A stretch of DNA of 64,000 nt from Nibribacter ruber (GTDB taxonomy: Bacteria > Bacteroidota > Bacteroidia > Cytophagales > Hymenobacteraceae): positions 2,355,001-2,419,000 of the forward strand of contig NZ_CP047897.1 of assembly GCF_009913235.1 (NCBI RefSeq). Reading direction: 5' to 3'. Position numbers and translations under genes: made by a program. The notes under the pieces were generated by a model. The model was not told the origin of the DNA, did no database searches, and was given only the letters and a program-made list of their open reading frames with translations. This document shows, one piece after another, positions 8,176 through 15,497 of the stretch. How positions within the stretch are numbered: the first letter of the stretch is position 1; every line of letters starts with the position of its first letter.

Positions 8176-8490
8176 TTAGTTGAAGGCCACAAACAGCAAC
8201 ACAATCATAGTGGGTAAAGAAAGATAGAACCAGAAGAGCACGTGCCGTCTAAACTGGCGCGGCACCATGGAACTGGCCACTAGTAGAGAAGCAACCAGGA
8301 TGGTCATGTACGCCAGAATAAAATACATCACCTTGTTCCAGTTGCGCACCACGGCCCCACCGGCTGCCTCCACCTCAGGGTCAGTGGGAATAAGCCAGGT
8401 CACCAGCCCGTAATACACCATCACCTCAAGCGCCAGAAACGCCATAGCGCCCATGACAATGGCAAACGCCTCATCATTCTTCTTTCCCAT
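8176..8490 (-). CDS. Small three-helix membrane protein of unknown function
   Basis: 104 residues. Three hydrophobic segments at about 9-33 (AFAIVMGAMAFLALEVMVYYG), 52-73 (VMYFILAYMTILVASLLVASS) and 82-102 (LFWFYLSLPTMIVLLFVAF), with a short polar loop containing PTDPEVEAAGG between the first two. No family recognised. It ends 62 nt upstream of the start of the disordered protein gene and may share its transcript. Confidence 0.7.
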   Translation of the reverse strand: MGKKNDEAFAIVMGAMAFLALEVMVYYGLVTWLIPTDPEVEAAGGAVVRNWNKVMYFILAYMTILVASLLVASSMVPRQFRRHVLFWFYLSLPTMIVLLFVAFN

Positions 8491-8600
8491 GATTCAATAT
8501 GCCTCTAATAGTTAAAGAGCTGCCCACCGGCCAACCCGTACAAACAAAGATGGAGTTTTATCTTCAATCTTCGTCTACCTAGAGCCTGCGCTTTTCACAT

Positions 8601-8637
8601 AAAAAAAGACCCCAGATTTCTCAGGGGCCTCTTTTTA
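8601..8637 (-). terminator. Terminator after the PfkB kinase gene
   Basis: On the minus strand, AGAGGCCCCTGAG pairs with CTGGGGTCT and is followed by seven T. It lies just beyond R38 copy 4 from the kinase stop. Confidence 0.85.
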
Positions 8638-8646
8638 TACTTCCAT

Positions 8647-8684
8647 CGCTTTTAGACTATTTCTCAGAAAACAGGCCAAAAACG
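8647..8684. repeat. R38 palindromic repeat, copy 4
   Basis: 38 nt, centre CTCAG-type. The left arm is worn (CGCTTTTAGACTATTT), the right arm is consensus. It sits between the PfkB stop and its terminator. Confidence 0.85.
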
Positions 8685-8697
8685 ACACTTACTCTTC

Positions 8698-9606
8698 TTA
8701 GAAGTTCACCAACTTGGCGAATTGGGCAACACGCTCTTCTAATTCATTAGCCTTCAAATCTACCAGACGCTCTGTGCCAAACTGCTCTACGCAGAAAGAC
8801 GCCATAGCCGAACCATGAATGACCGCCCGCTTCATGTTGTCAAAGCTGATGTCATCTGTGCTGGCCAAGTAACCAATGAAACCACCGGCAAACGTGTCAC
8901 CGGCGCCGGTTGGGTCAAACACTTCCTCCAACGGCAAAGCCGGCGCGTAGAAAATCTCATCCTGGTGGAACAGCAATGCGCCGTGCTCACCTTTCTTGAT
9001 GATCAGATACTTTGGTCCCATGGCCATGATCTTCTTGGCCGCTTTTACCAGAGAATATTCTTTGCTCAGCTGGCGGGCTTCCTCATCGTTGATGCTTAGC
9101 ACGTCTACCATGCCAATGGTCTGGATTAAGTCATCATAGGCAATGTCCATCCAAAAGTTCATGGTGTCCATTACCACCAACTTAGGACGGTTGGTCAGGC
9201 GCTCAATCACCTGGCGCTGTACCTGCGGGGCCAGATTGCCCAGCATCAAATATTTGCAGTCTTGGTAGCTCTCCGGGATAATCGGGTCGAAGTCGCCTAA
9301 CACGTTCAACTCCGTGGCCAGCGTCTCACGGCTGTTCATGTCATTGAAGTAACGGCCAGACCAGAAGAACGATTTCTCATTCTCTTTGATCTGCAGACCG
9401 TCTGTGTTGATGCCTTTGCCTTTCATCATTTCAATGTCTGACTTTAAAAAGTCGCCACCCACCACAGACACCAGGTTTACTGGCTTCACGAAGTTGGCCG
9501 CCGATAGAGAAATGAACGTTCCGGCACCGCCAATGATCTTGTCACGCTTTCCGAAGGGGGTTTCCAGGGCATCAAACGCCACGGATCCAATCACCAATAG
9601 ACTCAT
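8698..9606 (-). CDS. PfkB family carbohydrate/nucleoside kinase
   Basis: 302 residues from ATG 9606 (MSLLVIGSVAFDALETPFG); a start 14 codons upstream gives a non-conserved extension. Ribokinase-fold features: the N-terminal strand with GSVAFD, the Gly-Gly motif IIGGAGTF near residues 23-30, and the C-terminal catalytic DPTGAGDTFAGGF near 240 with the base Asp in GAGD. The substrate cannot be told from sequence; ribose, adenosine or fructose-type sugars are all possible. Monocistronic and flanked by R38 copies 4 and 5. Confidence 0.88.
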   Translation of the reverse strand: MSLLVIGSVAFDALETPFGKRDKIIGGAGTFISLSAANFVKPVNLVSVVGGDFLKSDIEMMKGKGINTDGLQIKENEKSFFWSGRYFNDMNSRETLATELNVLGDFDPIIPESYQDCKYLMLGNLAPQVQRQVIERLTNRPKLVVMDTMNFWMDIAYDDLIQTIGMVDVLSINDEEARQLSKEYSLVKAAKKIMAMGPKYLIIKKGEHGALLFHQDEIFYAPALPLEEVFDPTGAGDTFAGGFIGYLASTDDISFDNMKRAVIHGSAMASFCVEQFGTERLVDLKANELEERVAQFAKLVNF

Positions 9607-9723
9607 ATTTTTCTTTAGTATATATGCGATGCGCTCCTCAAACAGCAACCACCGCGTAGCTTAATTATAACTCTTCTCTACTTTAAGGCATTGGCGGCAA
9701 GCGCTTTCGCCTGTCCTCTCTTT

Positions 9724-9761
9724 CGTTTTTAGGCTAATTTCCAGGAAACAGGCCAAAAACA
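9724..9761. repeat. R38 palindromic repeat, copy 5
   Basis: 38 nt, centre CCAG. It ends ...AAAAACAAA instead of ACG and runs directly into the A-rich flank of the tRNA-His terminator. Confidence 0.85.
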
Positions 9762-9792
9762 AAAAAAGCCCCTGATCTCTCAGGAGCTTTTT
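9761..9792 (-). terminator. Terminator of tRNA-His
   Basis: On the minus strand AAAAAGCTCCTGAGAG...CAGGGGCTTTTTTT follows the tRNA 3' end directly. Its T-run merges with R38 copy 5. Confidence 0.85.
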
Positions 9793-9793
9793 G

Positions 9794-9868
9794 GGTGATC
9801 GATGGGGTTCGAACCCACGACTTCCAGAATCACAATCTGGTGCTCTAACCAGCTGAACTACGACCACC
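9794..9868 (-). tRNA. tRNA-His (anticodon GTG)
   Basis: 75-nt cloverleaf. The acceptor arm GGTGGTCG pairs with CGATCACC over 8 bp, including the G-1:C73 pair that identifies tRNA-His. The anticodon arm CCAGA-TTGTGAT-TCTGG gives GTG, and the T-arm contains GGTTCGAACC. The CCA end is not encoded. It has its own full promoter (9883-9913) and terminator, so it is a single-gene unit. Confidence 0.97.
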
Positions 9869-9882
9869 GTGTAATTGGAGAG

Positions 9883-9913
9883 CAAAAGTAGCGCCTTTGG
9901 CTATTCAACGCAA
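9883..9913 (-). promoter_or_regulatory. Promoter of tRNA-His
   Basis: Minus strand: TTG (9911-9913), 20 nt, TACTTTTG (9883-9890). The tRNA 5' end lies 14 nt downstream of the -7 box. Confidence 0.8.
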
Positions 9914-10023
9914 GTATTTTACTTAAATTTTTCTGTAAAGTTATGTTAAGCATTTAGGCATACTACCTGAATCACTGATAACCAACACCTTTATTTAGGC
10001 AGTTAGCAAAGCCTTTTATCTTT

Positions 10024-10194
10024 TTATTTAGCAGATAAATCCTTCGCTTTTATAATAACTACTTCCCCGTTAAGAGAGAAAACGAGCTCACCATCTTCCT
10101 TCTGCTTTTTGCGTATCAATCTCTCTACAGCCAAGTCAAGGCCTTTTAAAATCTTGCTTCGCAGATCAGTTGCATTTACTTTATCGTTATTCAT
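10024..10194 (-). CDS. 56-residue protein overlapping the zeta-like kinase; candidate antitoxin
   Basis: Small protein MNNDKVNATDLRSKILKGLD..., 56 residues. The N-terminal ~35 residues look helical and basic (AVERLIRKKQKEDG), ending in two predicted strands (GELVFSLNGEVVIIKA). Its ATG overlaps the last 8 nt of the zeta-like kinase gene, so translation is coupled and it is the second gene of a two-gene unit. Size, overlap and partner suggest an antitoxin or accessory protein, but it does not look like the canonical epsilon antitoxin and the toxin-first order is the reverse of many systems. The region is visibly AT-richer than its neighbours. Confidence 0.68.
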   Translation of the reverse strand: MNNDKVNATDLRSKILKGLDLAVERLIRKKQKEDGELVFSLNGEVVIIKAKDLSAK

Positions 10195-10762
10195 TAGTCA
10201 GCTTCTTTAAAGTGTTCCAAATCTGTTCATCCAGAAGATTTAACTTCTTGTCTTCTCGCCCTTCAGCAACTACTATATATGGCTTCTGTGAATTATCTAT
10301 AAGTAGCCAATAGTCGCAAATGGGGATAAACAGATCAAAAAGGTTTTGAATTCCTTTCTTATATCTTCTACGGATAACATCCTCAGGAATGTTATGACCT
10401 CCTTCTGTTACTCTTGTTCTAACTCTGGCAATTGCTAATTCTGGAGAATTCAACCAAAAATAAACTAACGTCACATTATATCCAGCTTGCTTGGCTTTCT
10501 TTATTGTTTGCACATAGCTTCTGGTAGAAAGCGTTGTCTCAATGGCAAAATCCTCTGGCCTTATAAGAAGCTCTTCAATACGGGACAACATAATTCTGCC
10601 TGCTTCAATGGCAACTTTTTCTGGCTGGAAGGGAGAAAGCCCACGAGCTATCTCATCTGCATTCACAAACTCTTGGCAATCCAACATTTCGGGCAGAACA
10701 GTAAAGGATGCAGTTGTCTTACCTGCTCCATTACAGCCAGCTATGATATATAAATTTGGCAC
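10187..10762 (-). CDS. Zeta-toxin-like P-loop kinase
   Basis: 191 residues from a GTG (MPNLYIIAGCNGAGKTTAS); no ATG is available in frame. The Walker A GCNGAGKTT lies at residues 9-17. VNADEIARGLSP near 34-45 resembles the zeta-toxin substrate/catalytic region, and IETTLSTRSY (~74) the substrate-binding loop. RVRTRVTEGGHNIPEDVIRRRY (~113-134) carries the arginine-rich part that contacts phosphates. Zeta toxins phosphorylate UDP-N-acetylglucosamine and block wall synthesis; solitary relatives act on other small molecules. It forms an overlapping pair with the 56-residue protein. Confidence 0.8.
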   Translation of the reverse strand: MPNLYIIAGCNGAGKTTASFTVLPEMLDCQEFVNADEIARGLSPFQPEKVAIEAGRIMLSRIEELLIRPEDFAIETTLSTRSYVQTIKKAKQAGYNVTLVYFWLNSPELAIARVRTRVTEGGHNIPEDVIRRRYKKGIQNLFDLFIPICDYWLLIDNSQKPYIVVAEGREDKKLNLLDEQIWNTLKKLTNE

Positions 10763-10827
10763 CCTATTGTTATAAATCTTCTATTGAACAACCAACGCCT
10801 TTAAATTACCCAAAGGATATTTTTCAC

Positions 10828-12168
10828 CTACCTACTAAACAACACCCGCTCCCCTCTCTTACTCTCATCAAAAGCCCCGTGCTTGTAAGCCAAATGCCCA
10901 GAGACAATGGTATGCGTCACCACGCCCGGCAGGGTCTGGCCTTCTAGCGGAGACCAACCGCATTTGTACAGGACGTTGTCTTTGGCCACCGTTAAGTTCT
11001 GCTCTAAGTCTACCAAGACCAAGTCGGCCCAGTAGCCTTCGCGCACGAAACCGCGTTTCTCTACTTGGAAGCAGATGGCGGGCGCATGGCACATTTTCTC
11101 CACTATGCGCTCCAAAGAAATCTTGCCCTGTTGGTAAAAAGCCAGCATCACTTGCAAAGAATGCTGTACCAACGGCAATCCCGAAGGCGCTCCTTTATAA
11201 GTACCGGCCTGCTTCTCTTCCCAGGTATGCGGGGCATGGTCGGTGGCGATGATGTCAAGTCTGTTGTCTAGCAAGCCTTGGAACAGCGCCTGTTTGTGAC
11301 GGGCCTCCTTAATGGCGGGATTGCATTTAATCTGCGAACCCAGCGTGTCATACTGTGAAGCGTCAAACCAGAGATGGTGCACGCAGACCTCGGCGGTGAT
11401 GCGCTTCTGCTCCAAAGGCACGTCATTGGCAAACAGGGCCAACTCTTCTTCTGTACTGATGTGCAGGATGTGCAGACGCGTATTGTGCTTTTTAGCCAGT
11501 TCCACCGCCATGCTAGAAGACTTGTAGCAAGCCTCCACGCTTCTAATCAAAGGATGCGCGCTCATGGGAATGTTTTCTTCGCCGTATTGCTCTACGTAGT
11601 GCTGGGTGTTGGCCCTGATGGTGGCCTCGTCTTCGCAGTGCGTGGCAATGAGCATGGGGCTTTGCTTGAAAATCTCCTCCAGTGTGTGCACGTTGTCTAC
11701 CAGCATATTGCCCGTGCTGGAACCCATAAATAGCTTAATTCCGCAGACAGAACGCGTATCGGTTTTCAGAATCTCCTCCAGGTTGTCATTGGTACCGCCC
11801 ATAAAGAAGGAGTAGTTGGCCAAGGACTTCTGCGCTGCGGTGTCATACTTGTCCTGCAAGAGCTGTTGCGTGGTGGCGTTGGGTACCGTATTGGGCATCT
11901 CCATGAACGTGGTCACCCCGCCCGCCACCGCGGCTCTGGGCTCTGAGTACAAATCACCCTTGTGCGTAAGGCCCGGGTCTCTAAAGTGCACTTGGTCATC
12001 AATCACGCCTGGCATAAGGTACTGGCCTCTGGCGTCAATGACCGTGTCTGCCACTTCGTTCAGGTTCTGGCCAATGCGCGAGATAAGGCCGTTTTTGACG
12101 AAGACATCTGTTTCCTGGATTTGGCCTTCATTGACCAGGCGGGCGTTTTTGATGAGGATGCTGTTCAT
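10828..12168 (-). CDS. pyrC: Dihydroorotase (class I amidohydrolase)
   Basis: 446 residues from ATG 12168; upstream in-frame sequence is R38 copy 6 and is not conserved. Third step of pyrimidine synthesis, closing carbamoyl-aspartate to dihydroorotate. Amidohydrolase features: PGVIDDQVHFRDPG near residues 48-61, the substrate loop MEMPNTVPN, metal histidines in IATHCEDEA and LHILHISTEEE, and the catalytic Asp in IATDHAPHTWEEK. The usual HxH of the first strand reads QVH, so one metal ligand is replaced; I recall this from other Bacteroidota dihydroorotases. Allantoinase is the main alternative. Monocistronic. Confidence 0.85.
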   Translation of the reverse strand: MNSILIKNARLVNEGQIQETDVFVKNGLISRIGQNLNEVADTVIDARGQYLMPGVIDDQVHFRDPGLTHKGDLYSEPRAAVAGGVTTFMEMPNTVPNATTQQLLQDKYDTAAQKSLANYSFFMGGTNDNLEEILKTDTRSVCGIKLFMGSSTGNMLVDNVHTLEEIFKQSPMLIATHCEDEATIRANTQHYVEQYGEENIPMSAHPLIRSVEACYKSSSMAVELAKKHNTRLHILHISTEEELALFANDVPLEQKRITAEVCVHHLWFDASQYDTLGSQIKCNPAIKEARHKQALFQGLLDNRLDIIATDHAPHTWEEKQAGTYKGAPSGLPLVQHSLQVMLAFYQQGKISLERIVEKMCHAPAICFQVEKRGFVREGYWADLVLVDLEQNLTVAKDNVLYKCGWSPLEGQTLPGVVTHTIVSGHLAYKHGAFDESKRGERVLFSR

Positions 12169-12202
12169 GTTGCTAAGATAACCGCCCTTCTTAAAACAAA
12201 AT

Positions 12203-12240
12203 CGTTTTTGGCCTATTTTCTGGAAATCAGGCCAAAAACG
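12203..12240. repeat. R38 palindromic repeat, copy 6
   Basis: 38 nt, centre CTGG. It lies between the divergently transcribed pyrC and helicase genes, so this copy cannot be a 3'-end element of either. Confidence 0.92.
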
Positions 12241-12367
12241 GTTTTTGATGAGACACTGGTAGGACCTCCGTACACTACGAGGTCTTTCTAGTTCTGCATT
12301 TTTCATTCTCTCAATCAATCCATCACTCCATCATTCACTAAGTCAGAGACATCAAAATTCAAATCCG

Positions 12368-12375
12368 TACCTTTG
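12368..12375 (+). promoter_or_regulatory. -7 box abutting the helicase start (possible leaderless mRNA)
   Basis: TACCTTTG ends 5 nt before the ATG at 12381, so transcription would begin at or next to the start codon. No TTG at the proper -33 distance. Confidence 0.45.
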
Positions 12376-12380
12376 CATTG

Positions 12381-13877
12381 ATGATAGAAGAAGAGAACAA
12401 GAATTCTGCCCCTGAGCAGGACGAGAATATAGACGCCCAGCAGGAGAATGCGCCGTCAGAAGGACTTTCCCTGGAGGGAGAAGAAACAGAGGAAACCTTA
12501 GGGCAAGAGGAAGAGGAGGAAGTGCCTAGCTTCGAGGATTTCAAGCTGAACAAACAGTTACTGAACGCCGTGGCCGAACAGGGTTTTAGCAAGCCTACGC
12601 CAGTGCAGGTACAGACCATTCCCTTGGCCTTGGCGGGTCATGACGTGATGGGCATTGCGCAGACGGGTACCGGTAAAACCGCCGCCTATACCCTGCCTTT
12701 GCTTATGAAAGTGAAATACGCGCAGGGCAAACACCCGCGTGCGTTGATTCTAGCGCCTACCCGCGAGCTGGTTATCCAGATAGAGGAGCACATCAAAAAC
12801 CTGAGCGTGTACACGGACATCAGGACAGTGGGCATTTACGGTGGCGTGGGTCCTAAGCAACAGATAGAGCGCATTCAGGCGGGTGTAGATTTGCTGGTCG
12901 CCACCCCTGGCCGACTCATGGACATTTACCACAAAGGCGAATTGGTGCTCAAAGAACTGAAGACGCTGGTGCTGGATGAGGCCGACAAGATGATGGACAT
13001 GGGCTTTATGCCACAGATACGTCAGATTCTGGAGATTATTCCGCGCAAACGCCAGAACCTGCTGTTTTCTGCCACCATGCATGAGCGCGTGCACATTCTG
13101 TCTGAGGAGTTCCTGGAGTTCCCGATGGTGGTAGCCGTAACCCCGCAGGCCACGCCGGTAGAAACCGTGACGCAGGTTCTGTACCAAGTGCCCAACCTCC
13201 GGACCAAGATTGCCTTACTGGAGCATCTGTTCCAGGACCGCGACACGTTTAACCGCGTCATGATTTTCACACGCAGTAAAGCCAACGCCGATAATATCAC
13301 CTCATTCCTGGACCGTAAAGGCGATGGCGGGGTACGCGTAGTGCACGGCAACAAAGGCCAGAACACCCGCATTAACGCCGTAGAAACGTTCAGAGCCGGT
13401 GAAGTTCGTTACCTGGTCGCCACGGACGTAGCCGCTCGCGGCATTGACATCAATGACGTTAGCCACGTGATTAATTTTGACGTGCCTATCATCTACGAGG
13501 ACTACGTGCACCGCATTGGCCGCACCGGTAGAGCAGAGCAGAAGGGCGCGTCTATTACCTTCGCCAATGAGGCCGAGATGCACCACATCCAGCGCATTGA
13601 GAAGCTCATCAAGATGCAGATTCCTATGGAGCCTATGCCCGAGGAAGTGCATGTGTATGAGACGCCGTTTGAGGAGAAGCAGGAAATTGACCGCGAGCTA
13701 GACCATCACAAACGCCAAGCCGACCCAGACTTTAAAGGCGCCTTCCACGAAAAGAAAGCCCACTCCCACGGCGAGAACATTGGCAAAGGGGCCAAAGTGA
13801 GAGACCAAAAGAAAGCCGGCTGGAAGAAAACCAAGTCAGGCGGCGCCAGCAAGCGCAAAAGCAGTAAGAGACGGTAG
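12381..13877 (+). CDS. DEAD-box RNA helicase
   Basis: 498 residues. The N-terminus (~1-50) is strongly acidic (runs of Glu) and the C-terminus (~430-498) strongly basic (KKTKSGGASKRKSSKRR). Between them is a complete helicase core: Q-motif FSKPTPVQVQT, Walker A AQTGTGKT, PTRELV, VLDEADKM (DEAD), SATM, and HRIGRTGR. It remodels RNA, probably in ribosome assembly or mRNA decay as RhlE/CshA-type proteins do. ATG 12381 is preferred to the TTG just before it. The -7 box TACCTTTG leaves essentially no leader. Confidence 0.95.
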   Translation: MIEEENKNSAPEQDENIDAQQENAPSEGLSLEGEETEETLGQEEEEEVPSFEDFKLNKQLLNAVAEQGFSKPTPVQVQTIPLALAGHDVMGIAQTGTGKTAAYTLPLLMKVKYAQGKHPRALILAPTRELVIQIEEHIKNLSVYTDIRTVGIYGGVGPKQQIERIQAGVDLLVATPGRLMDIYHKGELVLKELKTLVLDEADKMMDMGFMPQIRQILEIIPRKRQNLLFSATMHERVHILSEEFLEFPMVVAVTPQATPVETVTQVLYQVPNLRTKIALLEHLFQDRDTFNRVMIFTRSKANADNITSFLDRKGDGGVRVVHGNKGQNTRINAVETFRAGEVRYLVATDVAARGIDINDVSHVINFDVPIIYEDYVHRIGRTGRAEQKGASITFANEAEMHHIQRIEKLIKMQIPMEPMPEEVHVYETPFEEKQEIDRELDHHKRQADPDFKGAFHEKKAHSHGENIGKGAKVRDQKKAGWKKTKSGGASKRKSSKRR

Positions 13878-13924
13878 CGGATTGTTATTGGTTGCTCGTT
13901 ATTCGAATTCAGAAAAACTGGTAA

Positions 13925-14043
13925 TTCTCTCGCTCGCCTCTGGCGAGTGTGAGTGACCTACGGCCTCTGGCCGCTACAGTATATGCATTAAAAGCGGCGG
14001 GACGCCGCCCGGGCCTCACACTATCCAGAGGCGAGCGAGAGGA
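13925..14043. repeat. 119-bp inverted-repeat element
   Basis: Left arm 13925-13953 and right arm 14015-14043 are near-perfect inverted copies over 29 nt (core CTCTCGCTCGCCTCTGG; four or so mismatches towards the centre). The interior contains two smaller GC-rich hairpins (CGGCCTCTGGCCG; GGCGGGACGCCGCC). It has the form of a MITE or a large structured RNA. It sits downstream of the helicase, with no coding potential. Confidence 0.75.
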
Positions 14044-14099
14044 TTGGCTCTGATTACGGGCTTTTTCTTCATTGTTTAAATTCCTATCAGACTCCTAAT

Positions 14100-14137
14100 C
14101 ATTTTTGGCCTCTTTTGGTCAAAACAGCCTAAAAACG
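14100..14137. repeat. R38 palindromic repeat, copy 7
   Basis: 38 nt, centre GGTC. Convergent gene context. Its final CG is also the first CG of the terminator stem at 14136-14173. Confidence 0.88.
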
Positions 14138-14173
14138 AAAAAGCCGCTTAGAGAAATCTAGGCGGCTTTTTCG
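14136..14173. terminator. Bidirectional terminator fused to R38 copy 7
   Basis: CGAAAAAGCCGC(T)TAGA, loop GAAA, TCTAGGCGGCTTTTTCG: 17-bp stem with one wobble. It ends the helicase transcript and the convergent AT-rich gene. Confidence 0.9.
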
Positions 14174-14247
14174 TTTCTATAAAGAGATTCTTTTACCCAA
14201 CCTCCAAAACACCAGGTTAGACTTTGATTCTATCGCAGATTGACTTG

Positions 14248-14808
14248 CTACTCACTTATTAAATCATCAGAACCAATCTTGACTCTGCTTATCCCATTTT
14301 CTTCCAAAGAATCGATTAATTCAATAAAACAATCAACAGGTGCTGTTCCAAAATCAACTGTAAACTTGAGGCAATCCGTTTCTTGTTCTGGAACTGTTAC
14401 ACTATGTATAGCCCCTGAAATGTCTTCACTGCTTGACGCAAAGCTATCATCTTCATCAATCCATTTTGTTGCCCAGTCCACTAACCAACTATACCCAGCC
14501 TCCTTTTGCGCAACTGTGAATTGCACACCATGCCAAAACAGCGGATTCAGTTCCACAATTAAATCACCATACTCAAACTCAAGAAGGGAATGGTTATTAT
14601 ATGAATCTGGAGATAGCTCTTCTATTTTCCATTCATCATCTACCTTAACTAAGTAATCCATCCTAGATAAATTGAAAAGAAGTCCACTTTCCTCATTATC
14701 TAATTTTAGGAGCGCTTCTTTTATCCCTTCACTGCGGTCTGAATAAAACTCTGCAAGCTGTCTAACATAGCTATTCCTATGGCTTTCAATAATCTCATTC
14801 AAATACAT
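14248..14808 (-). CDS. Hypothetical acidic protein
   Basis: 186 residues from ATG 14808 (MYLNEIIESHRNSYV). Soluble and acidic, with no signal peptide and no family I recognise. Aromatic residues cluster in the middle (LNPLFWHGVQF...YSWLVDWATKWIDEDD), and the C-terminal half reads like alternating strands with an Asp/Glu-rich end. By eye it is clearly AT-richer than the neighbours, which suggests acquisition; immunity-type proteins often look like this, but no toxin gene is beside it. Confidence 0.65.
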   Translation of the reverse strand: MYLNEIIESHRNSYVRQLAEFYSDRSEGIKEALLKLDNEESGLLFNLSRMDYLVKVDDEWKIEELSPDSYNNHSLLEFEYGDLIVELNPLFWHGVQFTVAQKEAGYSWLVDWATKWIDEDDSFASSSEDISGAIHSVTVPEQETDCLKFTVDFGTAPVDCFIELIDSLEENGISRVKIGSDDLISE

Positions 14809-14875
14809 TAGACAGCATTGTAAAAGGGTCAAATTGGTTTTCCAGTTTACTTTTAATATTAGTAAGCCTTATAAA

Positions 14876-15337
14876 CTACTTATGCAGAAACTGAAGGAAC
14901 GGCAGGTGACTCAGCTCAAACATGGTGAGGGTAATGGCCGTGCCCCAGAAAACGGCGCTCCAGAGCATATGCAATAAAATACGGCCTTGCGAGACACCAA
15001 GAACAGTGGCTAAGACGGTGCCTACTATAGGACTGAGTAAGATAGGGGTTAAGAAGGCGATGCCCCACATGCCGGTGCGCTTCCAGACGGTGACAATGCG
15101 GCGGTTCTTTTTGCTGAACATGGGTTTGTTCTTGAGGCGCTGGCGGGCCACGTATCGGTTATGCACGGCGTTGCCAATCACAGAAAACAAGAAGACGCTG
15201 GTCATCATACCGGCCACGGTCAGGGCTAAAGTGGCCCCAAAAGAAAGGCCCATGGTGACCCCGGCCACTGGTCCGCCCAAGAATTTGACGGAGCTCAACA
15301 AGAAGACAGAGATATATTTTACAAATGCCGCAATCAT
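14876..15337 (-). CDS. Polytopic membrane protein, possibly small multidrug-export family
   Basis: 153 residues from ATG 15337, with four likely membrane helices. They are about 4-22 (AFVKYISVFLLSSVKFLGG), 26-56 (AGVTMGLSFGATLALTVAGMM and continuing), 93-113 (GIAFLTPILLSPIVGTVLATV) and 122-140. A basic cytoplasmic loop lies between helices two and three (RQRLKNKPMFSKKNRRIV). The layout with a FLTPILLSP helix resembles PF06695 small multidrug-export proteins, but this is a weak match by eye. A full promoter lies at 15432-15463. Confidence 0.6.
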   Translation of the reverse strand: MIAAFVKYISVFLLSSVKFLGGPVAGVTMGLSFGATLALTVAGMMTSVFLFSVIGNAVHNRYVARQRLKNKPMFSKKNRRIVTVWKRTGMWGIAFLTPILLSPIVGTVLATVLGVSQGRILLHMLWSAVFWGTAITLTMFELSHLPFLQFLHK

Positions 15338-15431
15338 AAACAACTACCCCCCAGTAGTACTAAAGAAACAACTCATTCAGGTATACGAACACCAGACGAG
15401 AAGATTAAGTGCATTACTTATTCAAAGCGGT

Positions 15432-15463
15432 CAAATATAAATTAAACCTCTCTAAACTAGCAA
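15432..15463 (-). promoter_or_regulatory. Promoter of the small membrane protein gene
   Basis: Minus strand: TTG (15461-15463), 21 nt, TATATTTG (15432-15439), giving a leader of about 90 nt. Confidence 0.65.
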
Positions 15464-15497
15464 ATTACCCACTAAAATATTTTTGTATTGTATTATT

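Noticed and set aside
7802-8179. Plus-strand reading frame coding a very hydrophobic 125-residue product
   Set aside because: It is the antisense of the Asn/Asp/Lys-rich gene at 7817-8113, which has a strong Shine-Dalgarno and faces the correct side of terminator 7766-7794.
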